Source: JAAFHB01 sp963677935 (lineage in GTDB: Bacteria > Bacteroidota > Bacteroidia > Bacteroidales > Prolixibacteraceae). From it: a stretch of 64,000 bases of DNA. Under the pieces are notes generated by a model that saw only the letters and a program-made list of their open reading frames with translations, made no database searches and was not told where the DNA came from. A program made the position numbers and the translations under genes. The DNA is taken from positions 1,116,001 through 1,180,000 of the forward strand of contig CAXXEH010000003.1 in assembly GCA_963677935.2 (NCBI GenBank). Reading direction: 5' to 3'. Of the stretch, positions 53,439-63,233 are shown piece by piece; within the stretch, counting starts at the first letter, position 1, and every line of letters begins with the position of its first letter.

Positions 53439-53720
53439 TCAGGGATTATATAAGTCTTTATGATAAAATCCAAGGATATTTTGAATCATAAGGCAATATG
53501 ATTCAGCCTTCTTGTCTTCAGGAAATTTCTCCAGGCAGGCTGAAAACTGGTTAAGCGCCTCACCCCATTGCTGCAATTTAAAATAAATTTCCCCCTTGAG
53601 GATTATTGATTCTCTGCTATTTTTAAGTGTCTCATGGTTAAGAATCGCCAATGCCTCTTCATGCTGGTTTTGTTTGAGTGCATCAATTGCCTTGTCGATT
53701 AATCGTTTGACGTTCATCAT
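53439..53720 (-). CDS. Small tetratricopeptide-repeat protein
   Basis: This 93-residue helical protein contains about two TPR units (AIDALKQNQHEEALAILNHE; KGEIYFKLQQWGEALNQFSA), which usually mediate protein contacts. No signal peptide or catalytic motif is seen. Its start overlaps the end of the glycerate kinase gene by 4 bp, so translation is coupled, but no functional link between them is evident. Confidence 0.82.
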   Translation of the reverse strand: MMNVKRLIDKAIDALKQNQHEEALAILNHETLKNSRESIILKGEIYFKLQQWGEALNQFSACLEKFPEDKKAESYCLMIQNILGFYHKDLYNP

Positions 53721-54841
53721 TTGGAAAATATTTTCAGAAGTTTACCCAATTCAAATGATAATGATTTAGTCAGATTAAAGGCGTTTTTCATGGTCTCTTC
53801 AAGACGGGATGGTCCGTCTGTTATTGAGAATATACCGTCAAAAAGCCAGGAAGCCTCCTCCCTGACAGATCCTCCGATTGCAATAACCGGTATGCCTGCC
53901 TTATGTGCCGCATTCGCAATTACCGCCGGACCTTTTCCATGACAGGTCTGTAAGTCGATGCACCCTTCTCCCGTGATTACTAAATCACAATTTTTCAGAT
54001 CTTTTAAAACACCTAAAAGGTCAATAATCAACTCTGCCCCACTGACAATTCTGGCATTAAATAATGCAATCAAAGGTACTGCAATCCCCCCCGCAGCTCC
54101 ACCTCCAACAATGTCCCTCAATTCCTTTAAAGTGGATTGTTCCAGCACATTGACATAATTCATCAATCCCATTTCCAAATCATTCACCATCTTATCTGTT
54201 GCCCCTTTTTGCGGACCATAAACAGCTGCGGCGCCATGTTCACCAAGCAAAAGGTTTTTTACATCCGAAGCGATAAGGATTTCGCATTTAAACATTTCAG
54301 GTTTTACCCTGCCGAAATTTATCGATGCCAGCTGAATCAGCCCCTCTCCCCCTTCAACCACTTCATCTTCTGCACTATCTGTCAAATTGCATCCCAAAGC
54401 TTTTAACATTCCTGCCCCTCCGTCAACCGTTGCGCTGCCACCAATGCCAAGAATGATCTTTTGAGCTCCTCTTTTAACCGCTTCCATCATTAATTCTCCT
54501 GTTCCCCGCGAAGAGGCTAACATCGGGTTTAATTCGGAGTGTTCCAAAAGCTTTATGCCTGATGCTTCAGCCATTTCAATTATGGCACATCTTGATTCTG
54601 CTAACCATCCGAACCGGGAAAGGATGATTCGACCCAAAGGATCATGAACATTAACAGGAATAAAGACCCCTCCCAAGGCATTAATCAATAGCTCAGCAGT
54701 TCCGTCTCCTCCATCGGCCAACGGATATTTTACCAACTCGAGAGTAGCGTCAGCACTTAAAAGTCCCTCCCCAATGGCATTCGCAAAATCAGGGGCAGTC
54801 ATCGATCCCTTCATCGCATTTGGAGCAATCAGTATACGCAT
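53717..54841 (-). CDS. Glycerate kinase
   Basis: This 374-residue enzyme belongs to the GarK/GlxK glycerate kinase family, which phosphorylates D-glycerate to 2- or 3-phosphoglycerate. The family start (RILIAPNAMKGSMTAPDFANAI) is followed by PLADGGDGTAELL, a GIGGSATVDGGAGMLKALG glycine loop and the VITGEGCIDLQTCHGK motif. It is complete. It lies 18 bp downstream of the RelA/SpoT gene on the same strand. Confidence 0.93.
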   Translation of the reverse strand: MRILIAPNAMKGSMTAPDFANAIGEGLLSADATLELVKYPLADGGDGTAELLINALGGVFIPVNVHDPLGRIILSRFGWLAESRCAIIEMAEASGIKLLEHSELNPMLASSRGTGELMMEAVKRGAQKIILGIGGSATVDGGAGMLKALGCNLTDSAEDEVVEGGEGLIQLASINFGRVKPEMFKCEILIASDVKNLLLGEHGAAAVYGPQKGATDKMVNDLEMGLMNYVNVLEQSTLKELRDIVGGGAAGGIAVPLIALFNARIVSGAELIIDLLGVLKDLKNCDLVITGEGCIDLQTCHGKGPAVIANAAHKAGIPVIAIGGSVREEASWLFDGIFSITDGPSRLEETMKNAFNLTKSLSFELGKLLKIFSK

Positions 54842-54859
54842 CAGTAGATTTTTATCTGA

Positions 54860-57052
54860 TTATGCATCCGCACGGGTTACCGAGTGGACACCTTTTATAT
54901 TTTTTAATTTCTGCATCAGAAAGTCAAGGTGTTCCAGATCGTTAACAAACACCCTTAAGGTACCATCAAAAGCTTTATCTTCGGAATTAATGGCAATTGA
55001 ACGCATCTGGATACCCACCTCCTTTGAAATAATTTTTGAAATGTCAGTCACAATTCCAATTCGGTCGGACCCTGAAATCCGAATAGTCGCCTGAAAGGAG
55101 TTTCTTTTGCCCGTGATCCTCCATTTGGCCTTGATAATACGGTAAGGATACCGCTCCACCATTTGCCTGGCATTAGGACAAGTTGTCCTGTGAATTTTTA
55201 TCCCTTCAAGAATAGTCACAAATCCGAAAATTTCATCCCCGAAGATTGGATTACAGCAGACTGCTAATTTGTAATTTACATCCTTGAGGTTATTATCGAT
55301 CACAAGGTAATCATCGCTATTATCAAACGACAACTCTTTAACTTCTTGTGAAGGAAGCATTTCTGCCAATTTTTCCTGTTGCGACTCATCGAGTTTTCCT
55401 GAAATCAACTCTTTGATCTCCAGTGTGTCAATTTTCCCAACAGAAATATTGTAATAAAGATCAGTCGCAAGCTTTAACTTATAATGCTTGAGCAGATCCC
55501 GTATCACCTGATCATTTACATCAATTTTCCAATTTTTAAACTTTCGTTTCAATAGCTCTTTTCCGTTCTCTGCTTCTCTTTTGTGGGCTTCGTTTAAACT
55601 GGCCTTGATACGTGATTTTGCTTTGGAGGTGATCACAAAATCGAGCCAATCGAGTTTGGGCTGCTGGTTATTGGAGGTTTCAACAGAAATCTGATCGCCG
55701 TTTTTAAGTTGATATTTTAGGGTGACCAACTTCCCGTTTACCTTTCCACCAACACACTTATCTCCAACTTTCGAATGAATTTCATATGCAAAATCGAGAA
55801 GTGTAGCCCCTGAGCGAAGCTTGATTAAATCACCTTTAGGGGTAAAGACAAAAATTTCATCCTCATAGATATTCACCTTAAAATCATCTATAAAATCAAC
55901 AGTGTTCAGTTGCGGATTTTCCAGCGCTTCACGAATATTTTTGAGCCATTTATCGATCTCCTCTCCCCCTTTACCCCCCTTATATCTCCAGTGAGCGGCA
56001 AGCCCATTCTCTGCAATATCATCCATCCTTCGGGTACGGATCTGAACTTCGACCCAACGTTGACCAGGTCCAAGTACTGTGGTATGCAAGGATTCATACC
56101 CATTTGATTTTGGATACGTTATCCAATCCCTTAGTCGGTCAGGATTTGAGATATACTCTTCGGTAACTACTGAAAAGACCTGCCAGCAGGTCGCTTTTTC
56201 ATCTTCAGGTTCTGCATTGAGTATAATACGAATCGCGAAAAGATCGTAGACTTCATGAAAATCAACCTTTTGCTTTTGCATTTTATTCCAGATGGAGTAG
56301 ATCGATTTAGTGCGTGCTTTCATCTCAAAATCGAATCCCCGGCTTTGAAGTTTCTTTTCGATTGGCGACACAAAAGCAGAAACAAAACCTGCACGTTCAA
56401 CGGCAGTCTCCTTGAGCTGCTCAACAATTGATTCATAATCTTCGGGATGAAGATACTTAAGTGCAAGATCGAGTAACTCCGAATTCACTTTATAAAGCCC
56501 CAGACGATGTGCAAGAGGAGCATATAAATGCCAGGTATCGACCGATAAACGCTGACGCAGCCCGGTTGGTAGTTTATCCAGGGTTCGCATATCCTGAAGC
56601 TGATCGGCAATCTTGATAAAGATCACCTTCACATCACCTGAAAGGGTTAGCAAAAGCCGTCTGAAATTCTCACTTTGAAAAGCGAGATTTCCCGTATTTA
56701 ATGCATTTATTTTAATAATTCCATCAAGAATAACCGCAACACTTACTCCAAATCGTTTTTTAACCTCTTCAAACGAAAATTCAACCCCTTTCGGACCATA
56801 AACGTTGTGTAACAAGGCAGAAATAAGTGCATCGGTAGATAATCCCAGCTCAACAACTGCAATTTTTGCAACCGAAATCGAATGATTAAGAATAAACTCC
56901 CCTTCGTTCCAAACAGAATTGCCAATGGTTTCAGCCGCAAAACTGAAAGCCTTATCCACAAGCGGAAGGTCACTAACGGGCATACTCCTCGAACACTGAA
57001 AGATCAGAGCATTATAGGCATTTTGTATTTTTTCGTTAAGCAATTGATCCAC
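54860..57052 (-). CDS. RelA/SpoT family (p)ppGpp synthetase with degenerate hydrolase domain
   Basis: This 730-residue RSH protein makes the alarmone (p)ppGpp. In the N-terminal HD domain the metal motif HD is HN (H82-N83), the following EDT is lost (GPKG), and the ADRLHNMRT-type stretch reads ADQLQDMRT, so hydrolase activity is probably gone. The synthetase domain is intact (YSIWNKMQKQ, VYDLFAIRII, RLRDWITYPKSNGYESLHTT). A TGS domain (about 400-460) and a C-terminal ACT domain (about 655-730) follow. It is therefore RelA-like; a separate hydrolase should exist elsewhere. Confidence 0.93.
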   Translation of the reverse strand: MDQLLNEKIQNAYNALIFQCSRSMPVSDLPLVDKAFSFAAETIGNSVWNEGEFILNHSISVAKIAVVELGLSTDALISALLHNVYGPKGVEFSFEEVKKRFGVSVAVILDGIIKINALNTGNLAFQSENFRRLLLTLSGDVKVIFIKIADQLQDMRTLDKLPTGLRQRLSVDTWHLYAPLAHRLGLYKVNSELLDLALKYLHPEDYESIVEQLKETAVERAGFVSAFVSPIEKKLQSRGFDFEMKARTKSIYSIWNKMQKQKVDFHEVYDLFAIRIILNAEPEDEKATCWQVFSVVTEEYISNPDRLRDWITYPKSNGYESLHTTVLGPGQRWVEVQIRTRRMDDIAENGLAAHWRYKGGKGGEEIDKWLKNIREALENPQLNTVDFIDDFKVNIYEDEIFVFTPKGDLIKLRSGATLLDFAYEIHSKVGDKCVGGKVNGKLVTLKYQLKNGDQISVETSNNQQPKLDWLDFVITSKAKSRIKASLNEAHKREAENGKELLKRKFKNWKIDVNDQVIRDLLKHYKLKLATDLYYNISVGKIDTLEIKELISGKLDESQQEKLAEMLPSQEVKELSFDNSDDYLVIDNNLKDVNYKLAVCCNPIFGDEIFGFVTILEGIKIHRTTCPNARQMVERYPYRIIKAKWRITGKRNSFQATIRISGSDRIGIVTDISKIISKEVGIQMRSIAINSEDKAFDGTLRVFVNDLEHLDFLMQKLKNIKGVHSVTRADA

Positions 57053-57124
57053 GGTAAAAAACTTTTGAAAATTAAAGCTTTGAATTACATCTATTTAGCT
57101 ACAAAGGTGTTGTATTTTTCCTTT

Positions 57125-57658
57125 TTAGTGATATCGGCCCACTGGGTCATCATAGCTTTGAATAGTAAAACCTGCTGAAATACTGAATTTCTCTGAGAAC
57201 TTATATCCAACAAACAACGAACTACTATAATTAGTTTGAGGATAAACACCTCTATTTCCAGAATGTAAACTAAAATTCTGGTCTGAATATCCGACAGTTC
57301 CAATATAGATTTTGTCGGTTGCCTTATAGGTTCTTGTACCATAATTCCCCTGGTAAATATTCCATAATGGCATTCCTGTCACGAAGGATGATCGCCAGTC
57401 AATTTTCCATTTACTTTTTGATTGAAAATTCATTACCGGTAAACGCTGAGAATGGGTGTCCAATCCACTAAAATCCTGAAATAAAAACGGATGATTTTCA
57501 AATCCCGGATGTAATTGCATACCATTCTCTCCGGAAAAGTGTCCTGATTTATTGATAATTAACAAGGAATCGGCCTCCTGAGCAGCCATCTGTTCCTGAA
57601 AACCAAGAATTATTAGAATTAATACAACAACTAATCTCATCACCTTAAAAGTATTCAT
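57125..57658 (-). CDS. Hypothetical outer-membrane-like protein
   Basis: I do not recognise a family. The 177-residue protein has a signal peptide (MRLVVVLILIILGF, ending MAAQ) and a C-terminal half with alternating aromatic/polar segments (SSLFVGYKFSEKFSISAGFT) typical of outer-membrane beta-strands. It is short for a full barrel. Start 57658 is preferred over 57685. It is 30 bp downstream of the sulfatase in the same direction. Confidence 0.6.
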   Translation of the reverse strand: MNTFKVMRLVVVLILIILGFQEQMAAQEADSLLIINKSGHFSGENGMQLHPGFENHPFLFQDFSGLDTHSQRLPVMNFQSKSKWKIDWRSSFVTGMPLWNIYQGNYGTRTYKATDKIYIGTVGYSDQNFSLHSGNRGVYPQTNYSSSLFVGYKFSEKFSISAGFTIQSYDDPVGRYH

Positions 57659-57688
57659 ATATCGGAAAAAACTCTCTGTATTCAAGAA

Positions 57689-59152
57689 CTAATCTCTGGC
57701 TTTATTTGCCGGCCAATGAGTTTCGGTTTTCCAAATTTCCGATTCACTCCTTGCAAGCTTCAGATAAGTTTCAATTTTTTCAACAATTTCAGGATGCTGT
57801 GCTGCAACATTCTTATCTTCATGAATGTCAATGTTTAAATCGTATAACTCCAGAGGCTCTTCTGTGCCAAATCTTACTGCTTTCCATTTTCCCATCCGGA
57901 CTGCCTGCTTGGTTCCTCCTTCATGAAATTCCCAGTATAAAAACTCATGTTCCTTTTGAATCCCATTACCGGTAAGTACCGGTATCATTGAAATTCCGTC
58001 GGTGGGGTTCTTCAGTAAGATTCCGGTCAATTCAGCTACGGTTGGTAGAAAATCCCAAAAAGCGGAGGGAAAATCTGAAGTTTTTCCGGATGAGATCATT
58101 GCCGGCCAGCTTGCAATGAATGGGACTCTAATGCCACCTTCGTACATTGACCGTTTATACCCTCGCAAGGGACCAGCACTTTTAAAGAAATCGGGAGATG
58201 CACCACCCTCATGATGGGGCCCGTTATCTGATGTAAATATAATCAGGGTATTCTCTTCTATACCCAGTTTTTTCAGTTTGGCTACAATTTCTCCAACAGA
58301 CCGGTCAAGCCTGGTAACCATAGCAGCAAAAGCCGCCCTGGGTTTTGTCTGCGATCCATAACCCCCTTTACGGAAATCTGGTCCGGAATCGGTCCCTGTA
58401 AAAGGTTTCTCAGGAAACTTACCATCAAATTGCTGCCACAAAGTATCGTTAGGAACAACTAATTCAGCATGAGGAATGATATAAGGACAGAAAAGAAAAA
58501 ATGGTCCATCTTTATGTTTTTCAATGAATTCGAGCGCCTTCTGATGGTATACATCATGAGCATACTGCAATTTCCCTCCATTTTTATTCCCTTCAAGAAA
58601 AACCTTTTTATTATTGTGCCAGAGGTATTCGGGATAGTAATTATGTGCCAATGTCTGACAATTAAAACCGAAAAATTCATCAAATCCTTGTTTTTCAGGT
58701 ACTCCATTGGTGCCGGGACCACCAAGTCCCCATTTTCCAAAGGCACCTGTTGCATAGTTTGCCTCCTTAAAAAGTTTAGCAACCGTAAATACATCGGCGG
58801 GTAATGGCTCCTGTCCTTCAGGTACCATACTTTTATTCCCACGGATATAGGTATGGCCGGTATTTAGTCCTGTCATCAGTGATGAGCGGGATGGGGCGCA
58901 AACGGTACAACCGGCGTAGTGATCCGTGAATCGGATACCAGAAGCCGCTAACTGATCAATATTTGGCGTACTGAATTTTGATTGTCCATAGCAACTCAAG
59001 TCACCATACCCAAGATCATCGGCCAAAATAAAGATAACATTGGGTTGATGAAATTGCCCTTTCATTACAGGATTTACTCCCCAAATATCGAGCGTACCCA
59101 ATAAGCCGGTACTAATTCCAACAGAGATTAAACCTGATTTTAAATAGCTCAT
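57689..59152 (-). CDS. Exported arylsulfatase-family sulfatase
   Basis: This 487-residue S1-family sulfatase removes sulfate esters. The calcium-site start VIFILADDLGYGDLSCYG and the formylglycine motif CAPSRSSLMTG (Cys of the C-x-P-S-R type) are present, with TSDNGPHHEGG and GGIRVPFIASWP downstream. An N-terminal hydrophobic stretch suggests export. The activating FGly enzyme is not in this window. Its neighbours are a CBM9-like gene upstream and the small outer-membrane-like gene downstream. Sulfated glycans are likely substrates, but the specific one is unknown. Confidence 0.93.
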   Translation of the reverse strand: MSYLKSGLISVGISTGLLGTLDIWGVNPVMKGQFHQPNVIFILADDLGYGDLSCYGQSKFSTPNIDQLAASGIRFTDHYAGCTVCAPSRSSLMTGLNTGHTYIRGNKSMVPEGQEPLPADVFTVAKLFKEANYATGAFGKWGLGGPGTNGVPEKQGFDEFFGFNCQTLAHNYYPEYLWHNNKKVFLEGNKNGGKLQYAHDVYHQKALEFIEKHKDGPFFLFCPYIIPHAELVVPNDTLWQQFDGKFPEKPFTGTDSGPDFRKGGYGSQTKPRAAFAAMVTRLDRSVGEIVAKLKKLGIEENTLIIFTSDNGPHHEGGASPDFFKSAGPLRGYKRSMYEGGIRVPFIASWPAMISSGKTSDFPSAFWDFLPTVAELTGILLKNPTDGISMIPVLTGNGIQKEHEFLYWEFHEGGTKQAVRMGKWKAVRFGTEEPLELYDLNIDIHEDKNVAAQHPEIVEKIETYLKLARSESEIWKTETHWPANKARD

Positions 59153-59189
59153 AATATGCTAGTATCCAATTCTAAAGAAATAATCGAAA

Positions 59190-59822
59190 TTACTTCATCA
59201 ACTCAACTGGTCCAAAAAATTCAGGCCGGTGAAAATCGGGAGCCGGAGTTGCAATTGCCGACCAGCTGATGTAATGAGGCACTAAGGTTTCATCGCCACA
59301 TTTATAGAAATTTGCCAAGAACTCTCCTCCCTCCTTTAAGCCAATCAACCCGAGAGGTATTGCTACTGTAAGGGACCAGTCTGCTGCAATCCCAACAGCT
59401 GGCAGGCTTTCAGTATCCATGGAGGGGAATCTTAGAATCTGATTCAAACTTTCAATCTCAAGACTTTTTCTTGCATGGCGATCGGGACCAAGAGCGGATA
59501 AACAGACTCCGAGGCAATTGAACTCAAAATTATGATAGTTATCGCCATGTTTTAAGAAAAATTCAACACATGAATCCTGCCACACCGGCTCCTGGTCCTT
59601 ACGACAAACTGCCCTGATGAATTCATTACAGACGACAAAATGAAGCCAAAGGTGCTGATCGGTATAACCCACATAAACAGTTGAATCAATCATATGCGGA
59701 AAATCGCTCCAATTAATTTGATCAATTCTGATCCTTACCCCTGAGTTTATCAATTGCTCCGAAAGGGCTGAATGATTCTCCGGAGAGATCACTTTTAAAT
59801 AGGGAATCATTAATCCAGACAT
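59190..59822 (-). CDS. Carbohydrate-binding family 9-like protein
   Basis: This 210-residue protein resembles the CBM9-like domain that folds as a beta-sandwich. Features include YVGYTDQHLWLHFVVCNEF, the VWQDSCVEFFLK block and a C-terminal LANFYKCGDETLVPHYISWS region. There is no clear signal peptide. CBM9-like proteins in Bacteroidota often accompany polysaccharide-degrading genes, and here it precedes the sulfatase by 37 bp. Confidence 0.82.
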   Translation of the reverse strand: MSGLMIPYLKVISPENHSALSEQLINSGVRIRIDQINWSDFPHMIDSTVYVGYTDQHLWLHFVVCNEFIRAVCRKDQEPVWQDSCVEFFLKHGDNYHNFEFNCLGVCLSALGPDRHARKSLEIESLNQILRFPSMDTESLPAVGIAADWSLTVAIPLGLIGLKEGGEFLANFYKCGDETLVPHYISWSAIATPAPDFHRPEFFGPVELMK

Positions 59823-59992
59823 ACCGTTTCTTTTTTTGCAAAATAGCAGAATTTACCCAAAAATCAGCCATTTTGACCGGAAAATTTACGCCATTTTTAG
59901 AAAAAGGAAGAATGTTGAATAATATAATCCAGTTATTCAATAATTTAGCAGATCACACCCATGGTTAACATTGAATTTACAAACCTGCCAAC

Positions 59993-61045
59993 CTAAAAAA
60001 CAAGACGATAACTCAGACCATATCCGTTTTGTCCAAAAAAGATGGGCATTAATGAAGATTTGTAACTGGTCACTCCCGATTTTTTTTGAATTATTTTCTG
60101 GCCGCGACTCAGCGCAATCTTTCCACAGGTATAGCCAATAGCAATGGCAATCGGATAGTCACCCATCCAATGGACGCCATTATTCATCATTGCATATCCC
60201 AGAATGCCCATGAGGGAATAACCTACCGGCTTAATGAATTTACTATCGGGATAATTTCCTGCCAAAATGGTGACTGTAGCCATAATTGTAGCCAAATGAC
60301 CCGAAGGAAAAGCATCATAATTGGAGACATCTGCCTGATATACGGAAGGTTTTGTAAAAGGATGCCACTTCCCTCCGGGTGAAGTAGAATTGAAAGGACT
60401 TTGACGACCTGTGATACGTTTCAAGGCCTGAGTCGTAATGGCTAACGTGAAAAACATCTCAGCTAATTGTGATGAGGTCTGCCGTGCACGGTAATCATTG
60501 GTAAAAATACCGTAACCGTAAAAGCTTCCGGCTACCAGAATACTGGGCCATCCCTCACCAATAAAATAGAAAGCAGAATTCAGATTTTGAGGTACATCAA
60601 GAACAGGAACAGCAAAATTGCCAATGTTAAATGAGATCGCCCGTTTAAAAACCCGTTTGGCATCGAGATGAATAAACCTTCCAAATTGTTGTGCAGCATC
60701 CAAAAGCGGTTGATCAAATGCGACCAGAACAGCTGTCGTACCGACGAGTAATCCAAGTTTGGGAAGATTCCTTTTAGCAACAGTAATTTTACCAAAATTT
60801 ACAAAATCTGAAGGTACATTCCTGATAAATTCAAAAGGACGCGGTTTATAAATTAACAATGATTCGGTTGAATATAGGTTGTAAACCTGAGCTTTGGTCA
60901 ATCGTACAGTATCTCTAAATGGCTTATAGACCAAAGTATCCCTACCACTAAAATGGTTACTTGCCATCGCTTGAATCGAAAAACAAGGTAAACAAATTAA
61001 AACAATCAGCAATAGTGATTGCCGGTTTACAAATCTTATTCTCAT
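59993..61045 (-). CDS. PAP2 superfamily membrane phosphatase
   Basis: This 350-residue protein has a signal-like N-terminus and several membrane helices. Phosphatase motifs are visible: KRITGRQSPF, the PSGH motif in FPSGHLATIM, and the H and D in GVHWMGDYPIAIAIG. PAP2 enzymes dephosphorylate lipid phosphates such as undecaprenyl pyrophosphate, phosphatidate or phosphatidylglycerol phosphate. Its start overlaps the end of the LtaS/MdoB-like gene by 4 bp, so both are likely expressed together. Confidence 0.9.
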   Translation of the reverse strand: MRIRFVNRQSLLLIVLICLPCFSIQAMASNHFSGRDTLVYKPFRDTVRLTKAQVYNLYSTESLLIYKPRPFEFIRNVPSDFVNFGKITVAKRNLPKLGLLVGTTAVLVAFDQPLLDAAQQFGRFIHLDAKRVFKRAISFNIGNFAVPVLDVPQNLNSAFYFIGEGWPSILVAGSFYGYGIFTNDYRARQTSSQLAEMFFTLAITTQALKRITGRQSPFNSTSPGGKWHPFTKPSVYQADVSNYDAFPSGHLATIMATVTILAGNYPDSKFIKPVGYSLMGILGYAMMNNGVHWMGDYPIAIAIGYTCGKIALSRGQKIIQKKSGVTSYKSSLMPIFFGQNGYGLSYRLVF

Positions 61046-62979
61046 TTACCTTCCCATTTATTTAATCGGTTTTTTTGAACATAGTTCGCAGATTGATAAT
61101 ACGTTACTGCATCATTCAGTACATCTTCATCTACTTTCTGACGATCAATAACTCCGGTAAACCGGTCTATTTGGTAGGAGGTGACTTTTTGTTGCGGGCT
61201 CAGAATTGTTAATCTGTTGTTCTTAATATAACCCAGTTTTTGATAGTTGGCGATAAATGCCCTCTGATCCTCAGGTTTCATTTTCAGAATATCCTTCCCA
61301 AAAAATTTACTTTCATAGTTCCAGTTTAATAATCCCAATAAAGTTGGGGCAACATCAATCTGACTCGAAAGGTGATCATTCCGCTGAGGTTGAATGATTG
61401 TCGGATTGTAGATGATCAGCGGAATCTGATATTCCATAAATGGCAATTCAGACTGGCCTGCACTACCGGCGCAATGATCAGCCATAATTACAATAAGGGT
61501 ATTGCTAAACCACGGTTTTTTGCTTGCTTTACGGATCAATTCGCCAATTGCATAATCGCAATATTTAACGGCTCCTTCCCTGTTTTTTCCCGAAGGAATA
61601 TCAATCAGACCTTCCGGATAGGTAAAAGGCCGGTGATTTGATGTCGTCATTGCCAGGTTTAAAAAAGGCTTTCCAGACGCATAGGATAGATCTGACTCTT
61701 TAAGAACCTTGTTAAATAAATCCTGATCACATACACCCCAGGCATTTGAAAAAGTAATCTCATTATCCTTCAGTTCCCCCTTGTCAACGATGCTATAACC
61801 ATTATTTTCGAAAAAATAATTCATATTATCGAAATAACCATTCCCCCCATAAATGAACTTAAGATCATAACCTCTTGATTTAAAAAGCTGTCCCATCGAA
61901 AACATGTTTTCACTGTGAGGACGTTTGATGACACTCTGGCCGGGTTTAGGAGGTGCAGAAAGGGCGACAGCTTCAAGACCCCAGATGGTACGTGTACCAA
62001 CAGCATAAAAATTGGTGAACAGCAGCGATTTATTTACCAGGGTATCCAGGAAAGGTGTAAGTTTCCCTTTCTTACTCCCAAGGTATTCCAAAAATTCACC
62101 GCTGAGACTCTCAACTGTAATAAACAGCACGTTGTATCTTTTCTCCTCCCCTCCACAGGTCACTAATTGGGTGATATCGGTCAAATTACTACTCTTAAAT
62201 CCGCTGTTGTCTGATTTGATAAGATTTCGTAAATGTTTAAAATTCTGATCGTTGTTATGAGAAATATAAAAGGTTTCGTAATCCAGTTCATTGTTCAGAA
62301 AAGCGGCGAAAAGGGAATAGATTCCATTTTTTGAAAGTTCATTGTTATACCTGTTCTGCGTTTTTTCGGCCAGATCAAAGTTAATGGTCAGGTATGAAAT
62401 CAGTGGTAAAACCAACAAAATAACCCCGGTAGTCATTCTCGATTTCCAGGTACTGATCGATTCCAAAGTGTTCTGAAGCAATTTCTTTTTAACAATCAAC
62501 CACATAATACTCAAATCGATGAACAGAATTGCGCTGACCAAAAGTGGTATAGGATAGGACTGCCAGATATTATCAAGCACCTCTGTTGTATACACCAAAT
62601 AATCAACAGCAATAAAATTGTAACGAACACCGAATTCCTCCCAGAAAAAATATTCAGATGAACCATTAAAAAGGAGGATAAATAAGGTGATGGCATAGAT
62701 GATATGGGCAAACCAATAGTGAAACCGGGAATTATAAAACCGGTCGCTTACCAAAGTCAGAAAAATCACAAAAGGGATAATAAAATAGGAAAATGCCACA
62801 GTATCGAAGAACAGACCTACCAAATAAATCCTAAGCAGGCTTAAAAACCCCGTATTCACTTCGTTAACCGACATTCCCAAAAGAATAGTCCGGCTAAAAA
62901 AGGAAATCGTAACAAATAAGGTGTATAACAGGAGAAGTCCGCCAAATCGGTTCTTAAGTCCTTTAAATATCATAATCAA
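61042..62979 (-). CDS. LtaS/MdoB-like phosphoglycerol/phosphoethanolamine transferase
   Basis: This 645-residue protein has five N-terminal membrane helices (about 1-200) and a periplasmic sulfatase-like domain. Landmarks are VLFITVESLSGEF (metal Glu), a catalytic Thr in VGTRTIWGLEA, PHSENMFSMGQLF, and the metal-binding IVIMADHCAG. Enzymes of this family transfer phosphoglycerol or phosphoethanolamine from phospholipids to glycans or lipids. Substrate cannot be told from sequence. A PAP2 gene follows, and a diacylglycerol-kinase-like gene is divergent, suggesting lipid-product recycling. Confidence 0.9.
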   Translation of the reverse strand: MIMIFKGLKNRFGGLLLLYTLFVTISFFSRTILLGMSVNEVNTGFLSLLRIYLVGLFFDTVAFSYFIIPFVIFLTLVSDRFYNSRFHYWFAHIIYAITLFILLFNGSSEYFFWEEFGVRYNFIAVDYLVYTTEVLDNIWQSYPIPLLVSAILFIDLSIMWLIVKKKLLQNTLESISTWKSRMTTGVILLVLPLISYLTINFDLAEKTQNRYNNELSKNGIYSLFAAFLNNELDYETFYISHNNDQNFKHLRNLIKSDNSGFKSSNLTDITQLVTCGGEEKRYNVLFITVESLSGEFLEYLGSKKGKLTPFLDTLVNKSLLFTNFYAVGTRTIWGLEAVALSAPPKPGQSVIKRPHSENMFSMGQLFKSRGYDLKFIYGGNGYFDNMNYFFENNGYSIVDKGELKDNEITFSNAWGVCDQDLFNKVLKESDLSYASGKPFLNLAMTTSNHRPFTYPEGLIDIPSGKNREGAVKYCDYAIGELIRKASKKPWFSNTLIVIMADHCAGSAGQSELPFMEYQIPLIIYNPTIIQPQRNDHLSSQIDVAPTLLGLLNWNYESKFFGKDILKMKPEDQRAFIANYQKLGYIKNNRLTILSPQQKVTSYQIDRFTGVIDRQKVDEDVLNDAVTYYQSANYVQKNRLNKWEGK

Positions 62980-62997
62980 AGATTAAAAAATCAAATG

Positions 62998-63005
62998 CAA
63001 ATATA
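62998..63005 (-). promoter_or_regulatory. -7 element for the LtaS/MdoB-like gene
   Basis: On the minus strand this reads TATATTTG, matching TAnnTTTG, 18 bp before the start codon; CTTG lies about 19 bp further upstream as a weak -33. Confidence 0.5.
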
Positions 63006-63176
63006 TAACCCTTTCACTATTCTGCAAGGTAATTTGCAATTCAAATATGATTAACTCAAATGCTACAACGTTTTCTGTCGGATAGTTAGAAGATGAATTT
63101 GATTGGCAATAAAAATTGATTTAATCCAGTTAATGATAATCAAGACTTATCAAACCGAAAAAATAAAGTTAAATAC

Positions 63177-63207
63177 TTTTAAAGTTCAGGCTATAAATGT
63201 ACTTTTG
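63177..63207 (+). promoter_or_regulatory. Promoter for the diacylglycerol-kinase-like gene
   Basis: TTTT at 63177-63180 is followed after 19 bp by TACTTTTG (63200-63207), a full TAnnTTTG match, 26 bp before the ATG. Confidence 0.6.
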
Positions 63208-63233
63208 CAAACTTAAAATGAACTGATATTTCT

